DNA from: Asterionellopsis glacialis
Lineage: Eukaryota; Bacillariophyta; Plagiogrammaphyceae; Rhaphoneidales; Asterionellopsidaceae
Length of the DNA: 54,920 nt
Direction of reading: 5' to 3'
NCBI GenBank assembly: GCA_014885115.2
Contig: WKLE02000878.1
Span: 1 to 54,920 of the forward strand
In this document: positions 46,232 to 54,920 of the stretch, piece after piece
How positions within the stretch are numbered: position 1 is the first letter of the stretch
Layout: each line of letters begins with the position of its first letter
Notes under the pieces: model-generated
Told to the model about the DNA's origin: nothing
The model's database searches: none
What the model saw: the letters and a program-made list of their open reading frames with translations, nothing else
Translations under genes and position numbers: made by a program

Positions 46232-46310
46232 TTTGTCAGTATTGTCGCCATGTGCCCTGGTTGTGTTCTATTTCCATTTGTCAGTATTGTCGCCATATCC
46301 CCTGGTTGTG
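46232..46310. repeat. two-copy 45-bp-period direct repeat
   Basis: TTTGTCAGTATTGTCGCCAT starts at 46232 and again at 46277, each followed by a G/C-rich CCCTGGTTGTGT. The two copies are nearly identical over about 34 bases. It lies just after the cupredoxin-like gene, probably in its 3' flank. Confidence 0.8.
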
Positions 46311-47423
46311 TGCTGAGTGCTGAAGGACCAAAGGAGTTGGCCATATATGAAGGTAGCTGCTTTAAAAAATGTTGGTACTTTATTCAAAATACATTCTGGT
46401 TTACAATTAATATTACACAGTGGTGGATGCTGTACTTGTTTCCTCCTTATTCATTGTTCACCATTTCATTCAAGTTTGTATTCATCTTAGATTCCACTAG
46501 TACCCGGTAGTAGTAGACAGAATCGAAGGGGGGGTGTTGAATCAATCTCATTTAAACTATCTCTAGTACAGGTTCAAATATACTGTTAAAAATCGGAAAA
46601 AAGACAAATCAGAAGATTGATGATTTGGTTTTCTGTAAATCTTTTATTCGTTTCATTCATGGCAATCTGCGTAAACGAAACTTTTGCGTTGTTCATAAAG
46701 TGCATTCCCGTATGTATTGTGGAGAAGATTTTTATTTTGACGTCAACACAAAATGATATACTCTACGCTAGTACTGTACTGACTTGTTTAAGACTGATTG
46801 TACTTTTGGGGGGTGCGACAGTCTCTTTTATTGTTTCAAATCTCAATTGGATAGATCTCTTGGTTTTCTTTAGCTTACAGCTTGCCTTGACATGAGAGAG
46901 TTGTGACATGAGAGTTGTCATGGACAGGGCAGGTGACTATCTGTACTTGCAGTACGATAGCTCGTACAGTCAGTCAGTCAGTCAGTAGAACAGAACACAA
47001 CATCATGATGTTGTTGACATGTTATGCGCCGTGCACGAAACTGAATCGTGTTTACGGTGTTTGTTTGTCTGTCTATATTATACTATTAGAATTGGTCAAG
47101 ATCCCGAGCAGAAACAAAGAACACTCGCTCCGCCAAAATACCGTATAAGCGAGAAAGAAAAATCGAATCAAAGAAATTGTCGATTCGGATGAGTGTCCAA
47201 TCAACTCCGACAAGTATAAATTTGTACGTAATAAATCTTGATGGGGGTTTGAATTTCAAATTTGTAGACGTGGTTGACTGAAGGACTTTATCACAGACTT
47301 CCTGCTCGTATCAGGTAACGGGTGTGGTAAGTAAGTATCACGGCCGTACGTTTACATTTACAGGTACGTGTCGAATATGATATCTACAATTACGTACGTG
47401 GCGTGGATGAGTGTCGTCACTCA

Positions 47424-47445
47424 TTCCCGCAAAATTGCGGGAATA
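47424..47445. repeat. short perfect inverted repeat
   Basis: ATTCCCGCAA pairs with TTGCGGGAAT across a central AT, giving a perfect 22-base palindrome. It is isolated in a gene-free region and could be a cruciform, a protein-binding site or a transposon end. No partner copy was seen. Confidence 0.6.
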
Positions 47446-47865
47446 GTGGCACGAACCTGTTGGACCTGATTTGTTCAGTTGTCGATGTAATAAATTTTGT
47501 CAGACTATCTTATAAAGCGATTTAGTTGGCCGAAAAGTGTGTTGTTGGCAAGGTGGTTCTGCATAACACATCATCAAAAAGAAGGATAGCAAGTTGGAGT
47601 ACCATAGTAAATCAACTTATACAGTTTAGTCAGATTTTTCTAGATTTATTTAAATCTCGACAAACAAACTGCATCGTCAATAGATAAACCATTTCCTTCA
47701 CAGAAAATAATATTCGACATCACTAACTCACTTCCACTCCGACTTGTTTGAGAGAATTCGCTTACAGGTACATTCCAAAGACACGCAAGAGAGCAACGTT
47801 GAACCGCGAGATTTTTTTATTCACAACCCAAACATCCCACATCAATACCAATAACCAAATTACCA

Positions 47866-48702
47866 ATGAAATATTCAAAATCATTCCTACTTGGTGTCTT
47901 TGGCATTCTATTATGTTGCAGTTTGGAAACAACTCAAGGTGTTGAGATTGGTAGTATTGTTTCCAGTTTTTCCAGTTGGAGCGGTACTTCACGCCGAAAT
48001 TTACGAATGGGATTTCCAAACGACAAGGACCATGATGACAAATCGGATATCCCTGGTGGTGAAAATGATGATGATGATGGTATCAGTACCAAAAAAACTA
48101 GTACCAGTGGCGGCACTACATCATCATCATCATCGTCATCGTCATCATCAACTTATCTTGAAGCTGAACAGTTGAAAACAGCATCCATGGGTACTAAAAC
48201 GAAAGGTACTCCAACCTCCATGTCATCCAATGTGGTAGAACAAGATCTTGTCGACACATCATCATCATCAACGTCGTCATCATCAAACACCACAAGTACA
48301 ACAACCAAAATGTCTTTTAATTCAACCACTACAATGAATTCAACCAAGACTCAAAACAACATGACTGCCACCATGGATGATGAATCCGAGTCGGCATCGG
48401 CATCCGAAGAAGGAGATGATGATTTGTATTATGGTGGTCATGGTGAATATTTAGATGATTACATTGCATCAGATGTCAACAAGCATCGCGATGATGATAT
48501 GGTCGATTGGGATCTCATCATGGAAGAGAAAAAGAATGGAACCTATCACACAAGTAAAATTGATCCTACAGATAACTTTTTGGATCAACATCCTCATAAA
48601 GTATTCATGGCCTTGGTGGCAACAGGTGTTGTGTTAGTTGCGGCACGATTTATTCAAAATTGTCTAACGTATCGAAAGTCACAGTATGAACAACTTCGTT
48701 AA
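47866..48702 (+). CDS. secretory single-pass Ser/Thr-rich protein
   Basis: A 278-residue single-exon protein. The signal peptide (FLLGVFGILLCCSLETTQG) is followed by TSRRNLRMG with an RXL tripeptide (44-46). A long low-complexity region is rich in Ser, Thr and acidic residues, with poly-Ser tracts coded by TCA repeats and several N-x-S/T sites. A moderately conserved-looking segment (DDYIASDVNKHRDDDMVDWDL) precedes one C-terminal membrane helix (VFMALVATGVVLVAARFI, about 246-263) and a short basic tail. The layout recalls diatom silicanin-type type I membrane proteins, but no sequence match is claimed. Confidence 0.8.
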   Translation: MKYSKSFLLGVFGILLCCSLETTQGVEIGSIVSSFSSWSGTSRRNLRMGFPNDKDHDDKSDIPGGENDDDDGISTKKTSTSGGTTSSSSSSSSSSTYLEAEQLKTASMGTKTKGTPTSMSSNVVEQDLVDTSSSSTSSSSNTTSTTTKMSFNSTTTMNSTKTQNNMTATMDDESESASASEEGDDDLYYGGHGEYLDDYIASDVNKHRDDDMVDWDLIMEEKKNGTYHTSKIDPTDNFLDQHPHKVFMALVATGVVLVAARFIQNCLTYRKSQYEQLR

Positions 48703-48772
48703 AGCCTAAAATAGAGATAGAAAAAGGAGGGGCGGGAAGGAAGGAGAGAGGGAGGGAGAGAAAAATGATTGG

Positions 48773-48796
48773 CACACACACACACACACACACACA
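48773..48796. repeat. (CA)12 microsatellite
   Basis: Twelve CA units. They follow a purine-rich tract (about 48710-48765) that lies directly after the stop codon of the preceding gene. Confidence 0.95.
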
Positions 48797-49175
48797 TATT
48801 TACACTTCAACTTTTTTGTACATACACATTTACATTCATGCATATCAAATTAGAATGGATGTTTATTGTCTTTTTGGAAACAGGAAAAAAAAAGAGGAAC
48901 TTATCACACGAATAGAGTAAGTGGTTTTTGAAGTACGCTCACGTGATAACCCTTACCAATGCACATACACACAAAAGGAACACAAACAACCATAAAACCC
49001 AAAAATAAAGAAATAGAAATCATTTACCATTATTAATTTTAGTGGAGTACATGAACAAAAATAACAACGAATGAGAGAGCACTTGTACCGCATGCAATAT
49101 TACAGTAGTACTCCACAGACTATATCGGTTGAATGGACCTCCTATTGCTCCACTCCCCAAGTTGTCACTCTGCTA

Positions 49176-49708
49176 TCAGCGACCAAATTTCACACCGGTC
49201 AGGCTGGACAAGGCCGCAACACCAGCTTCGAAAGCAATCGTAAGCCATTGCTTGTGGTGGTCAGTTTCTCTCTTGTACGAGTCTCCAAAAACAGAATTTT
49301 CAATTCGATATATATATATACCATGAGTATCAATTGTGTCTGGATATTGCATTACGAGATAATCCCCTTGCTCGACACGCTGAGATTCATCCCAAGGAGC
49401 TCTAAAGAAGGCTTCATTGCTACCACTGCAAGTCGTTTTTCCTCTTGGTTCCTCTACATGAAGAAACTCGTATCTTGTGCATCCACTTAATGAGCCCAAA
49501 CTTTTTCGAACAGACTCGTACTCCAAGAAACCGCTTGTGAAGTCGAATTATCCTTTTGATGGGATTTACCACTATTTACATCGTAAGAAGCATGGAAATC
49601 CTTATCTGTCAAGACACGGATCTCTCCAGCTGCACAATCACAGACAACCCAACAGTTTGTTTTGATGGACAACATATCTGGTTTTATGTTGACCATATAA
49701 TATGTCAT
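49176..49708 (-). other. coding-like segment with a frame change
   Basis: Two overlapping minus-strand frames (49487-49708 and 49176-49526) each look protein-like: CWVVCDCAAGEIRVLTDKDF in the first, then EYESVRKSLGSLSGCTRYEF and EAFFRAPWDESQRVEQGDYLVMQYPDTIDTHG in the second, split here in parts. They could be one gene with a single-base error or decay near 49530. No domain was recognised. A non-coding origin is also possible. Confidence 0.35.
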
Positions 49709-49712
49709 GTGC

Positions 49713-49736
49713 GTGTGTGTGTGTGTGTGTGTGTGT
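49713..49736. repeat. (GT)12 microsatellite
   Basis: Twelve GT units, the same length as the (CA)12 at 48773 and in opposite orientation, about 0.9 kb away. Confidence 0.95.
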
Positions 49737-50213
49737 TTATAATAATAATATGTTGTCTCTTTTGCGATGTGTGAGTCAAAAAGAAAAGAAAAAAAGTTTT
49801 CGTTTTTTGAAATCTTGACAGAAACAAGAAGTCTAGCTTACCTGATATTAATACAATTATTGGTGTAACATGTAAATACCTGGTACGGTACTTGTGTATG
49901 GTTTTATTCCTGTGGTTAGTATTTAATCACTCCTATTCATCTTTTGTGAAGACTAATACTGGATGTCTCTAAGTCTCTAAGGAGTGGAATTGTGGGGGAT
50001 CGGTCTTCTTCTCGTTTCCCTCATCCCTACTGACTGTGCGCATCAATGACCGTTGACGACAAAGCTCTCAAACAAAGCGCGTGTGTAGTTTGTGGGGTTG
50101 GCATTTTTTCTCTGTCCATGACATTGCAACACCACTGTCCAGAAAGTAGAGAGAGACAGAGACATTGTAGATTGAACCCAAAAACTATAGCAAGAGTAAA
50201 ATTCATAGAAACC
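49737..50213. other. intergenic region and 5' flank of coiled-coil gene
   Basis: No separate gene is called. The frame of the next gene is open from an ATG at 50046, but that N-terminal part is not favoured as coding. A TACCTGGTACGGTAC motif lies near 49877. Confidence 0.45.
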
Positions 50214-51239
50214 ATGGCAGAATCGACAACAGCATCGTCGTCATCGACGACAACACCGAAAGGTGCTTCCACGAATGCCTTTGGGTTTTCCCAATTATCA
50301 GGTCGAATTGGGAGTATGCAAAAAAGTTTTGCGGCCATGACGAAAAAAGATAGTACAACAACATTGGAAACCAATGCCGATGACACATCGAACAATAGTA
50401 ATACTAATAGCAATGGTGCGACTGTTGTAACTCCACCTGTTGCATTAACCGAAAGTCAAAAATTACAACAGATTGTCAAGATCGCACAGGGTCAACATAT
50501 GGATACATTACATGTCTATCAAAAAAGTATACAAGACCTAAAGATCACCATGGATGAATTTCAACAATCGTCCAAGGCAACACAACAACAGTTAGAACAA
50601 ATATCGAATGATATGGAACAAGCGACACAACAATTGCAACAAGAAGAACATGTCAAATTGAAACAAGCGACAGAAGAATTAAAACAACAATTGCAAACCA
50701 AATTACAGACCTTGTCGCAACCGACGAGTTTAGAAACGTATCAAGCTCAATTGGAGGATATTCAAAGTCAGTATATACAAGATATCGAAACCTTGGAACA
50801 GCAATACAAATCAAGAATGGAAAAAATTAAATTGGTGGCAGAGAAAAAGTTACAAGAAAAATTTATAGAAATACAAACCAAGGAACAATCGATTGTAGAT
50901 ACAGAATTATCCAATATGAATACACAATATGAAGCATCACTCCAACAACTTGAGCAAACTATCAAAAACAAAATTGAACAAGAATGTAATGATTTATTGA
51001 TTAAAATTCAAAATCAACAGCAAGCGTTGTTGAACAGTGATGATGCAGGAGATATTCGAACTACGAAAGAATTCCAACAAGCCAACAAACCATTAGCACA
51101 ACAAGTAGCAGAAGAGAAGGAAAAGCTGCAAAGCCAAGAGCAAGGAGAAAGCGAACAACAAGGGGAGAGAGATCAGCAACAAGATGGTAAAGAAGGGGAC
51201 AATCACGATAACGCAAAGGAGGAGGAGGAGGAGGAATGA
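50214..51239 (+). CDS. Gln-rich coiled-coil protein, unknown
   Basis: A 341-residue protein starting MAESTTASSSS in an ACCATGG context. The same frame extends upstream to an ATG at 50046 (397 residues), but that extension is Cys/His-rich and unlike the rest, so the inner start is preferred. After a Ser/Thr-rich head and FGFSQLSGRIGSMQKSFAAM, residues about 85-300 form a long helix with strong heptads and many Gln/Glu/Lys (TQQQLEQISNDMEQATQQL; LEQQYKSRMEKIKLVAEKK). The tail is Gln/Asp/Glu-rich and ends in poly-Glu. No enzymatic motif is seen. A structural or tethering role is possible. Confidence 0.8.
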   Translation: MAESTTASSSSTTTPKGASTNAFGFSQLSGRIGSMQKSFAAMTKKDSTTTLETNADDTSNNSNTNSNGATVVTPPVALTESQKLQQIVKIAQGQHMDTLHVYQKSIQDLKITMDEFQQSSKATQQQLEQISNDMEQATQQLQQEEHVKLKQATEELKQQLQTKLQTLSQPTSLETYQAQLEDIQSQYIQDIETLEQQYKSRMEKIKLVAEKKLQEKFIEIQTKEQSIVDTELSNMNTQYEASLQQLEQTIKNKIEQECNDLLIKIQNQQQALLNSDDAGDIRTTKEFQQANKPLAQQVAEEKEKLQSQEQGESEQQGERDQQQDGKEGDNHDNAKEEEEEE

Positions 51240-52066
51240 AACAACAACGAAGATATAGTCCGATCTGCAGTGCGAGTAACGGAATAGTCATTGCATCAAA
51301 TACGATGAAAACCTACAGTTGTCAAGACGAAAGGCATGATTATACTCCTTACTAAAATCAGAAGAGGAAAATATAATAAAAACTGTTTCTGTTGAACGTT
51401 GCCTTGTTGCTGGAGTAAGTGGGTGGATTAATTTAATGGAGGACAGGGAGAGAGAGGTTACTACTACTAGCTTAGCTAATATTGGTGATGGCACATGCAC
51501 TTTGAAAAATTGTATAAATGCAGTAAAATAAAAAGAAATACCTGATTGTTCGGAATCAAAAGTTCTCATTGCATCGGAACTATGGGTTTCACTAGAGACT
51601 TATCGCTGTAGTTGTGAACAAGCTATGGTGTTTGCGTATTATACTAGCAAGGTCAAAAAATAATTGGTTGAGGACTCACAATACACAATAGGCTAGCAGC
51701 AGTACTTATATCTGAGAAGAGTCTAGTCCATGCATGAATTGATATAGATGAACACTAAAAATTCCTCATGTGGGAGGATTTTTCGAACATAAAAAACAGA
51801 AATCCTTCACAAGCGGTGCTGAATAGGCAATGCAATGGAACTACGCAGAATCAAATTGTCATCTGCACTCAAATATATGATTTTCGTCAGAATTCTGTGT
51901 TTTTCCTAATTGTTTTGCGCCAAAGTTGCTAGAAAAATATTGTGTTACCTTCAACTTGATAGTGAGAGATTGGTCCATTTGAGTATGCGCGATCAATTTC
52001 AGTACCATTTGAAAATGAAACTTTTTTTATTTGAACGTTCGATGTTATTTTAGAGCTCATCTTTCT
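51240..52066. other. intergenic region between convergent genes
   Basis: The coiled-coil gene (plus) and the DUF4116 repeat gene (minus) converge here. No gene or strong repeat is visible; both 3' untranslated regions must lie within it. Confidence 0.5.
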
Positions 52067-53365
52067 CTATTCCTTATGCCTTACACTTGATAACGAAATA
52101 TCTTTCATCAAGTCAGGTTTGTTGGTAAGATAGTAAAATATATATAATGGATTCCAACTTCTTTGCGAAAGAATGTTAGCCCATAGTGAGCTCGGAATTT
52201 CCTCATCCTTGGGCAACATGTTTGGAATTCCTGAAACAGCGCAAAAATGACAAAAAAGAACATCCTTATCTGCTTTAAGTTCGTTGGAAATATATCGAAA
52301 TGCATTTTTGTTTTGTTGCACAGCTTGAAGTGCTACCTCTTTATCTGCTTGAAGATCGCTAGAAGCAAACTGAAGTGCAACCCCCCTGTTCTTTACGGCT
52401 GCAAGTACTACGTCCTTATCTGATCGAAGTGTTTTTGGTGCATAGATGAGGGTACTTCCACTATTCTGTACAGCTTCAAGTACTACGTGTCTATCTAATT
52501 GAAGTGCTTTGGATGCATATCTGACGGTACTTCCATCATTCCGTACAGCTGCAAGGACAACCTCCTTATCTTGTGTAAGTTTTTCAGAAGCATATTGAAG
52601 AGCATTTGCGTTCTTTTGGACAGCCGCAAGCACTAACTCTCTATACGATTTAAGTTCCCTGGAGGCATAGTGAAGGGCATGTCCACATTTTCCTTCTTGT
52701 ACGGCTGCCATAACTACCTCTTTATCTGATCTGAGTTCACTGGAGGCATAGAGGAGGGCGTTTCCATTATTTTGTACAGCCGTTAGAACTATCTCTTTAT
52801 CCGATTGAAGTTTGCTGGAGGCGTGGTAGAGAGCATGCCCATTGTTCTGAACAGCCGCAAGAACTACCTCCTTATCTTGTCTAAGTTTTTTAGAAACGTA
52901 TGGAAGTGCAGTTCCATTCTGTTGAACAGCCGCCATCGCTGTGTCTTTATCTGATTTGAGTTTGTTGTTTGCATAAGCAAGAGCATTTCCATTCTGACGC
53001 ACAGCCGCAAGAACTACCTCCTTATCTTGTTTCAGTTTTTCAGAAACGTATTGAAGAGCATTTCCATTTGACTGAACTACTTCAAGTACAATTTCTTTAT
53101 GCACTAAAAGCAAGTCATCTGAGGCATATTGCAATGCACGGGCGTCGTTCTTTATAGCTGCAGTAACCACATCTTTGTCTGCACGAAGCTCATTGGAAGT
53201 ATATTGCAATGCAGATCCATCTTTCTGTACAGCCAGAAGTACTACGTTTTTATCTGCTCGAACTTCATGAGAGGCATAGGAAAGTGCACGGGGATCGAAA
53301 TCTCCTTCTTCTTGGAGTTTTTCTCGATAGTAGTCGATCCAATTGTTTTGTTCCGTCGCTGCCAT
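52067..53365 (-). CDS. DUF4116-type 25-residue repeat protein
   Basis: A 432-residue single-exon protein made almost wholly of fourteen consecutive 25-residue units with consensus ALxYASxxLxxDKEVVLAAVQNNGN. This matches the DUF4116 repeat found in protists, bacteria and large DNA viruses. Units lie between about residues 26 and 380; unit 8 has two extra residues (GKCGH) and unit 14 is degenerate. A short N-terminal head (MAATEQNNWIDYYREKLQEE) and a non-repeat C-terminal cap (about 383-432) with IPSSLWANILS flank them. Two predicted helices per unit suggest an alpha-solenoid binding scaffold. Partners are unknown. Confidence 0.9.
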   Translation of the reverse strand: MAATEQNNWIDYYREKLQEEGDFDPRALSYASHEVRADKNVVLLAVQKDGSALQYTSNELRADKDVVTAAIKNDARALQYASDDLLLVHKEIVLEVVQSNGNALQYVSEKLKQDKEVVLAAVRQNGNALAYANNKLKSDKDTAMAAVQQNGTALPYVSKKLRQDKEVVLAAVQNNGHALYHASSKLQSDKEIVLTAVQNNGNALLYASSELRSDKEVVMAAVQEGKCGHALHYASRELKSYRELVLAAVQKNANALQYASEKLTQDKEVVLAAVRNDGSTVRYASKALQLDRHVVLEAVQNSGSTLIYAPKTLRSDKDVVLAAVKNRGVALQFASSDLQADKEVALQAVQQNKNAFRYISNELKADKDVLFCHFCAVSGIPNMLPKDEEIPSSLWANILSQRSWNPLYIFYYLTNKPDLMKDISLSSVRHKE

Positions 53366-53427
53366 TTTAACAATTCTGGGTCGATCAAGAAAACGAGTGA
53401 AGCAAGGGAAAGAGGTTTCAAAATCTC

Positions 53428-53701
53428 CTCTAACGGGAAACAGCTATTGGTAATGGTGATCTCGAGGGAGACTCAGCCTGATCTTGTGGCTTCACAGAAG
53501 AGATTCGAAGAGCAGCGAGCAGCGAGTGATCGAAGCGACACACTCCGAAAATATTCTATTAATCATCATCCTGCTTCCCAAGCCAACCCTAAATATGTAT
53601 GAAATAGATAATATAAACTCTAACGGGAAACGGCTATTGGTCATGGTAATCTCGAGGGAGACTGAGCCGGAACTCGTGGCTTCACAGAAGAGAGATTCGA
53701 A
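53428..53701. repeat. two-copy direct repeat, 190 bp apart
   Basis: CTCTAACGGGAAAC begins at 53428 and at 53618. Both copies continue for about 83 bases with few differences through GCTATTGGT, ATCTCGAGGGAGACT and GTGGCTTCACAGAAGAGA. The first copy lies about 60 bases upstream of the DUF4116 gene start, in its promoter or leader. The copies match better than the intervening 105 bases, so this is a local segmental duplication. Confidence 0.85.
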
Positions 53702-54597
53702 TAGAGAGAGATTGTCCTGCATTACTTGTATTATCTTTTCATTAGTATTTCGTACAGAATACGTCATACTAACTAACTTTCCAAGAACAGATGATGATGA
53801 TAATGCTGCTCGCCAACAGGTATTAATACAGTATATACCTGTAATTATATAAAAAACCCTAAACCATCTTTGTAAGCCCTACTAACTGCGTAAGCAACCG
53901 GGGGATGGGTTTTGGAAGATTCTTTCTTCTACCAGGATCATCAATTCCTTTGTTCTCGTACCTGGTATGGCATGTTGAACAGGTACTGTACCTGGTACAG
54001 CATGTTCCTGCACACAACCGTGGGAAGGGGTTGGGAATTGTTTAAGCCCCTTTTCTTTCTTTCTTTCTGTAAGTACAGTAGGTACAGGTATTTAAAAAAT
54101 AATAATGAAGAATCAATATACATAAGTACCAGGTACAGTATTTAATTTTTAAGCCTGTATTATTATACCCCCGCCTGAACTACTGCAGTCAACCCTTTCA
54201 CTAATTGAAATGTTCGTCGTCAAAAAGATAAAATCCTCCTGTACTGTACGTGGTATTTACATACACAGGATATTCAATCGCACATTGATGAACTATATCT
54301 AGAAGTTTCACTATCGTCTCAGACAAGTCAGTTTTGTCAAGCGCCGAACAATTCTCTCATCTATCATGTTGTGTACTATTTAATAATGTTCTGTTCTTTC
54401 ACAAGCATTTTGTTTTAATTATTATTTGTCCATTGAAGAACTTTTGTATGTGATGTCTTCCTGCTCCTACTCGTCAATTGTCGTAGGAAATGAGAGTGTC
54501 TTTTCTTGTTAGATCTTGATTTCATATGTTTTGATGATTACACTCAAAAATTAACTTTCTTTTAACCCCGTTTTATACCCCAATTTGAGAGGATACA
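53702..54597. other. intergenic region with GTAC motifs
   Basis: No gene is supported. TACCTGGTAC-type motifs recur at 53958-54000 and 54127-54140, and a TTTCTTTC run is near 54050. Confidence 0.5.
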
Positions 54598-54878
54598 TTA
54601 TTTATTGGTCGTTATTGATCGCCTGAGAATTACAGTAAATGATGGTATATGTTGTGTGTTGTAATCATTGTCAAACAGAGTATCCGCGTCTGCATTGGTC
54701 ATATAATGATAAACTATCAAGTGTAAAGGAATATTAGTTTTAGGATCTACCTTCCATTGTACAGGTACGATTACATCTGTCGAATGATCGTGGCCTTCAT
54801 GTTCGTTGTATCTTGTCAAGAAGGAAGTGTCTTGTGTTAACAGAAATTTTCGTTTCCACCCATTAATTACCACAAAGG
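54598..54878 (-). CDS. last exon of a gene running off the window edge
   Basis: A minus-strand exon that begins after an acceptor-like TTTTCCTGTAAG (AG at 54879-54880) and reads FVVINGWKRKFLLTQDTSF, later VIVPVQWKVDPKTNIPLHL, to a stop at 54598: 92 residues after two leading bases. The MVINGW Met would be an alternative start, but the acceptor and the open frame before it favour an internal exon. A beta-rich, soluble character is likely. No family was recognised. The 5' part lies beyond 54920. Confidence 0.55.
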
Positions 54879-54920
54879 CTTACAGGAAAAGTCATATTGC
54901 CTTGACGACAAGAATATAAA

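Larger units (their letters stand above)
46147..47865. other. gene-free region
   Basis: No gene is supported in 1.7 kb. It contains a 45-bp-period direct repeat (46232-46310), a GTCA tetranucleotide run at about 46967-46987 and a GCGGGAATAGTGG context with a short inverted repeat ATTCCCGCAAAATTGCGGGAAT at 47424-47445, described here by its ends ATTCCCGC and GCGGGAAT. Confidence 0.5.

Noticed and set aside
50046..50213. Upstream in-frame start of the coiled-coil gene
   Set aside because: The extension is Cys/His/Arg-rich and unlike the rest, and the inner ATG has the better start context.

Overview
The window reads as nuclear DNA of a diatom (a photosynthetic stramenopile). Genes are intron-poor with short GT-AG introns. 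Two predicted proteins (23071-24994 and 27758-28678 minus) begin with a signal peptide followed at once by a phenylalanine-led transit peptide (IDA|FAGY, TLA|FVCP), the bipartite plastid address of algae with a red secondary plastid. Several secreted Ser/Thr-rich proteins fit a cell with a mineralised wall. No species can be named from the sequence alone.

Layout. 1-2.9 kb: gene-free AT-rich DNA with a 181-bp tandem repeat. 2.9-6.9 kb: a decayed Ty3/gypsy-type retroelement on the minus strand with its probable promoter/LTR side at 6.0-6.9 kb. 7.8-8.4 kb: a low-complexity hypothetical protein. 10.35 kb: the Sec61 gamma subunit. 11-22.3 kb: an AT-rich transposon graveyard holding at least three decayed DNA-transposase genes (pogo-like, an unassigned DDE type, and a Tc1/mariner-like DD38D type) plus orphan fragments. 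23.1-25.0 kb: a four-exon gene for a plastid-addressed EF-hand plus DUF6817-like protein. 25.2-27.5 kb: an ABCG transporter pseudogene. 27.8-28.7 kb: a plastid-addressed membrane protein. 29.6 kb: a small secreted acidic protein. 31.1-34.3 kb: a SART3/Prp24-like spliceosome recycling factor. 34.3-36.8 kb: gene-free DNA packed with GGTACC palindromes. 36.9-37.3 kb: a small two-exon coiled-coil protein. 39.6-41.3 kb: a kinesin motor (minus), divergent from HID1 (41.8-44.3 kb, plus). 45.1-46.1 kb: a secreted Cys-rich/cupredoxin-like mosaic protein. 47.9-48.7 kb: a secretory single-pass Ser/Thr-rich protein. 50.2-51.2 kb: a Gln-rich coiled-coil protein. 52.1-53.4 kb: a protein made of fourteen 25-residue DUF4116-type repeats. 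54.6 kb to the edge: the last exon of a gene that leaves the window.

The genes do not form one pathway; as usual for a eukaryotic nuclear contig they are independent units. Recurring themes are the secretory and membrane system (Sec61 gamma, HID1, ABCG pseudogene, three secreted proteins that each carry an RXL tripeptide after the signal peptide) and plastid import (two proteins). The intergenic DNA has its own structure: GGTACC-centred palindromes and a separate CTCTAGAG palindrome recur between genes. I saw no tRNA, rRNA, CRISPR array or operon. Intron boundaries were placed by eye from GT-AG signals and frame continuity. Family names come from recognised motifs, without any database search.
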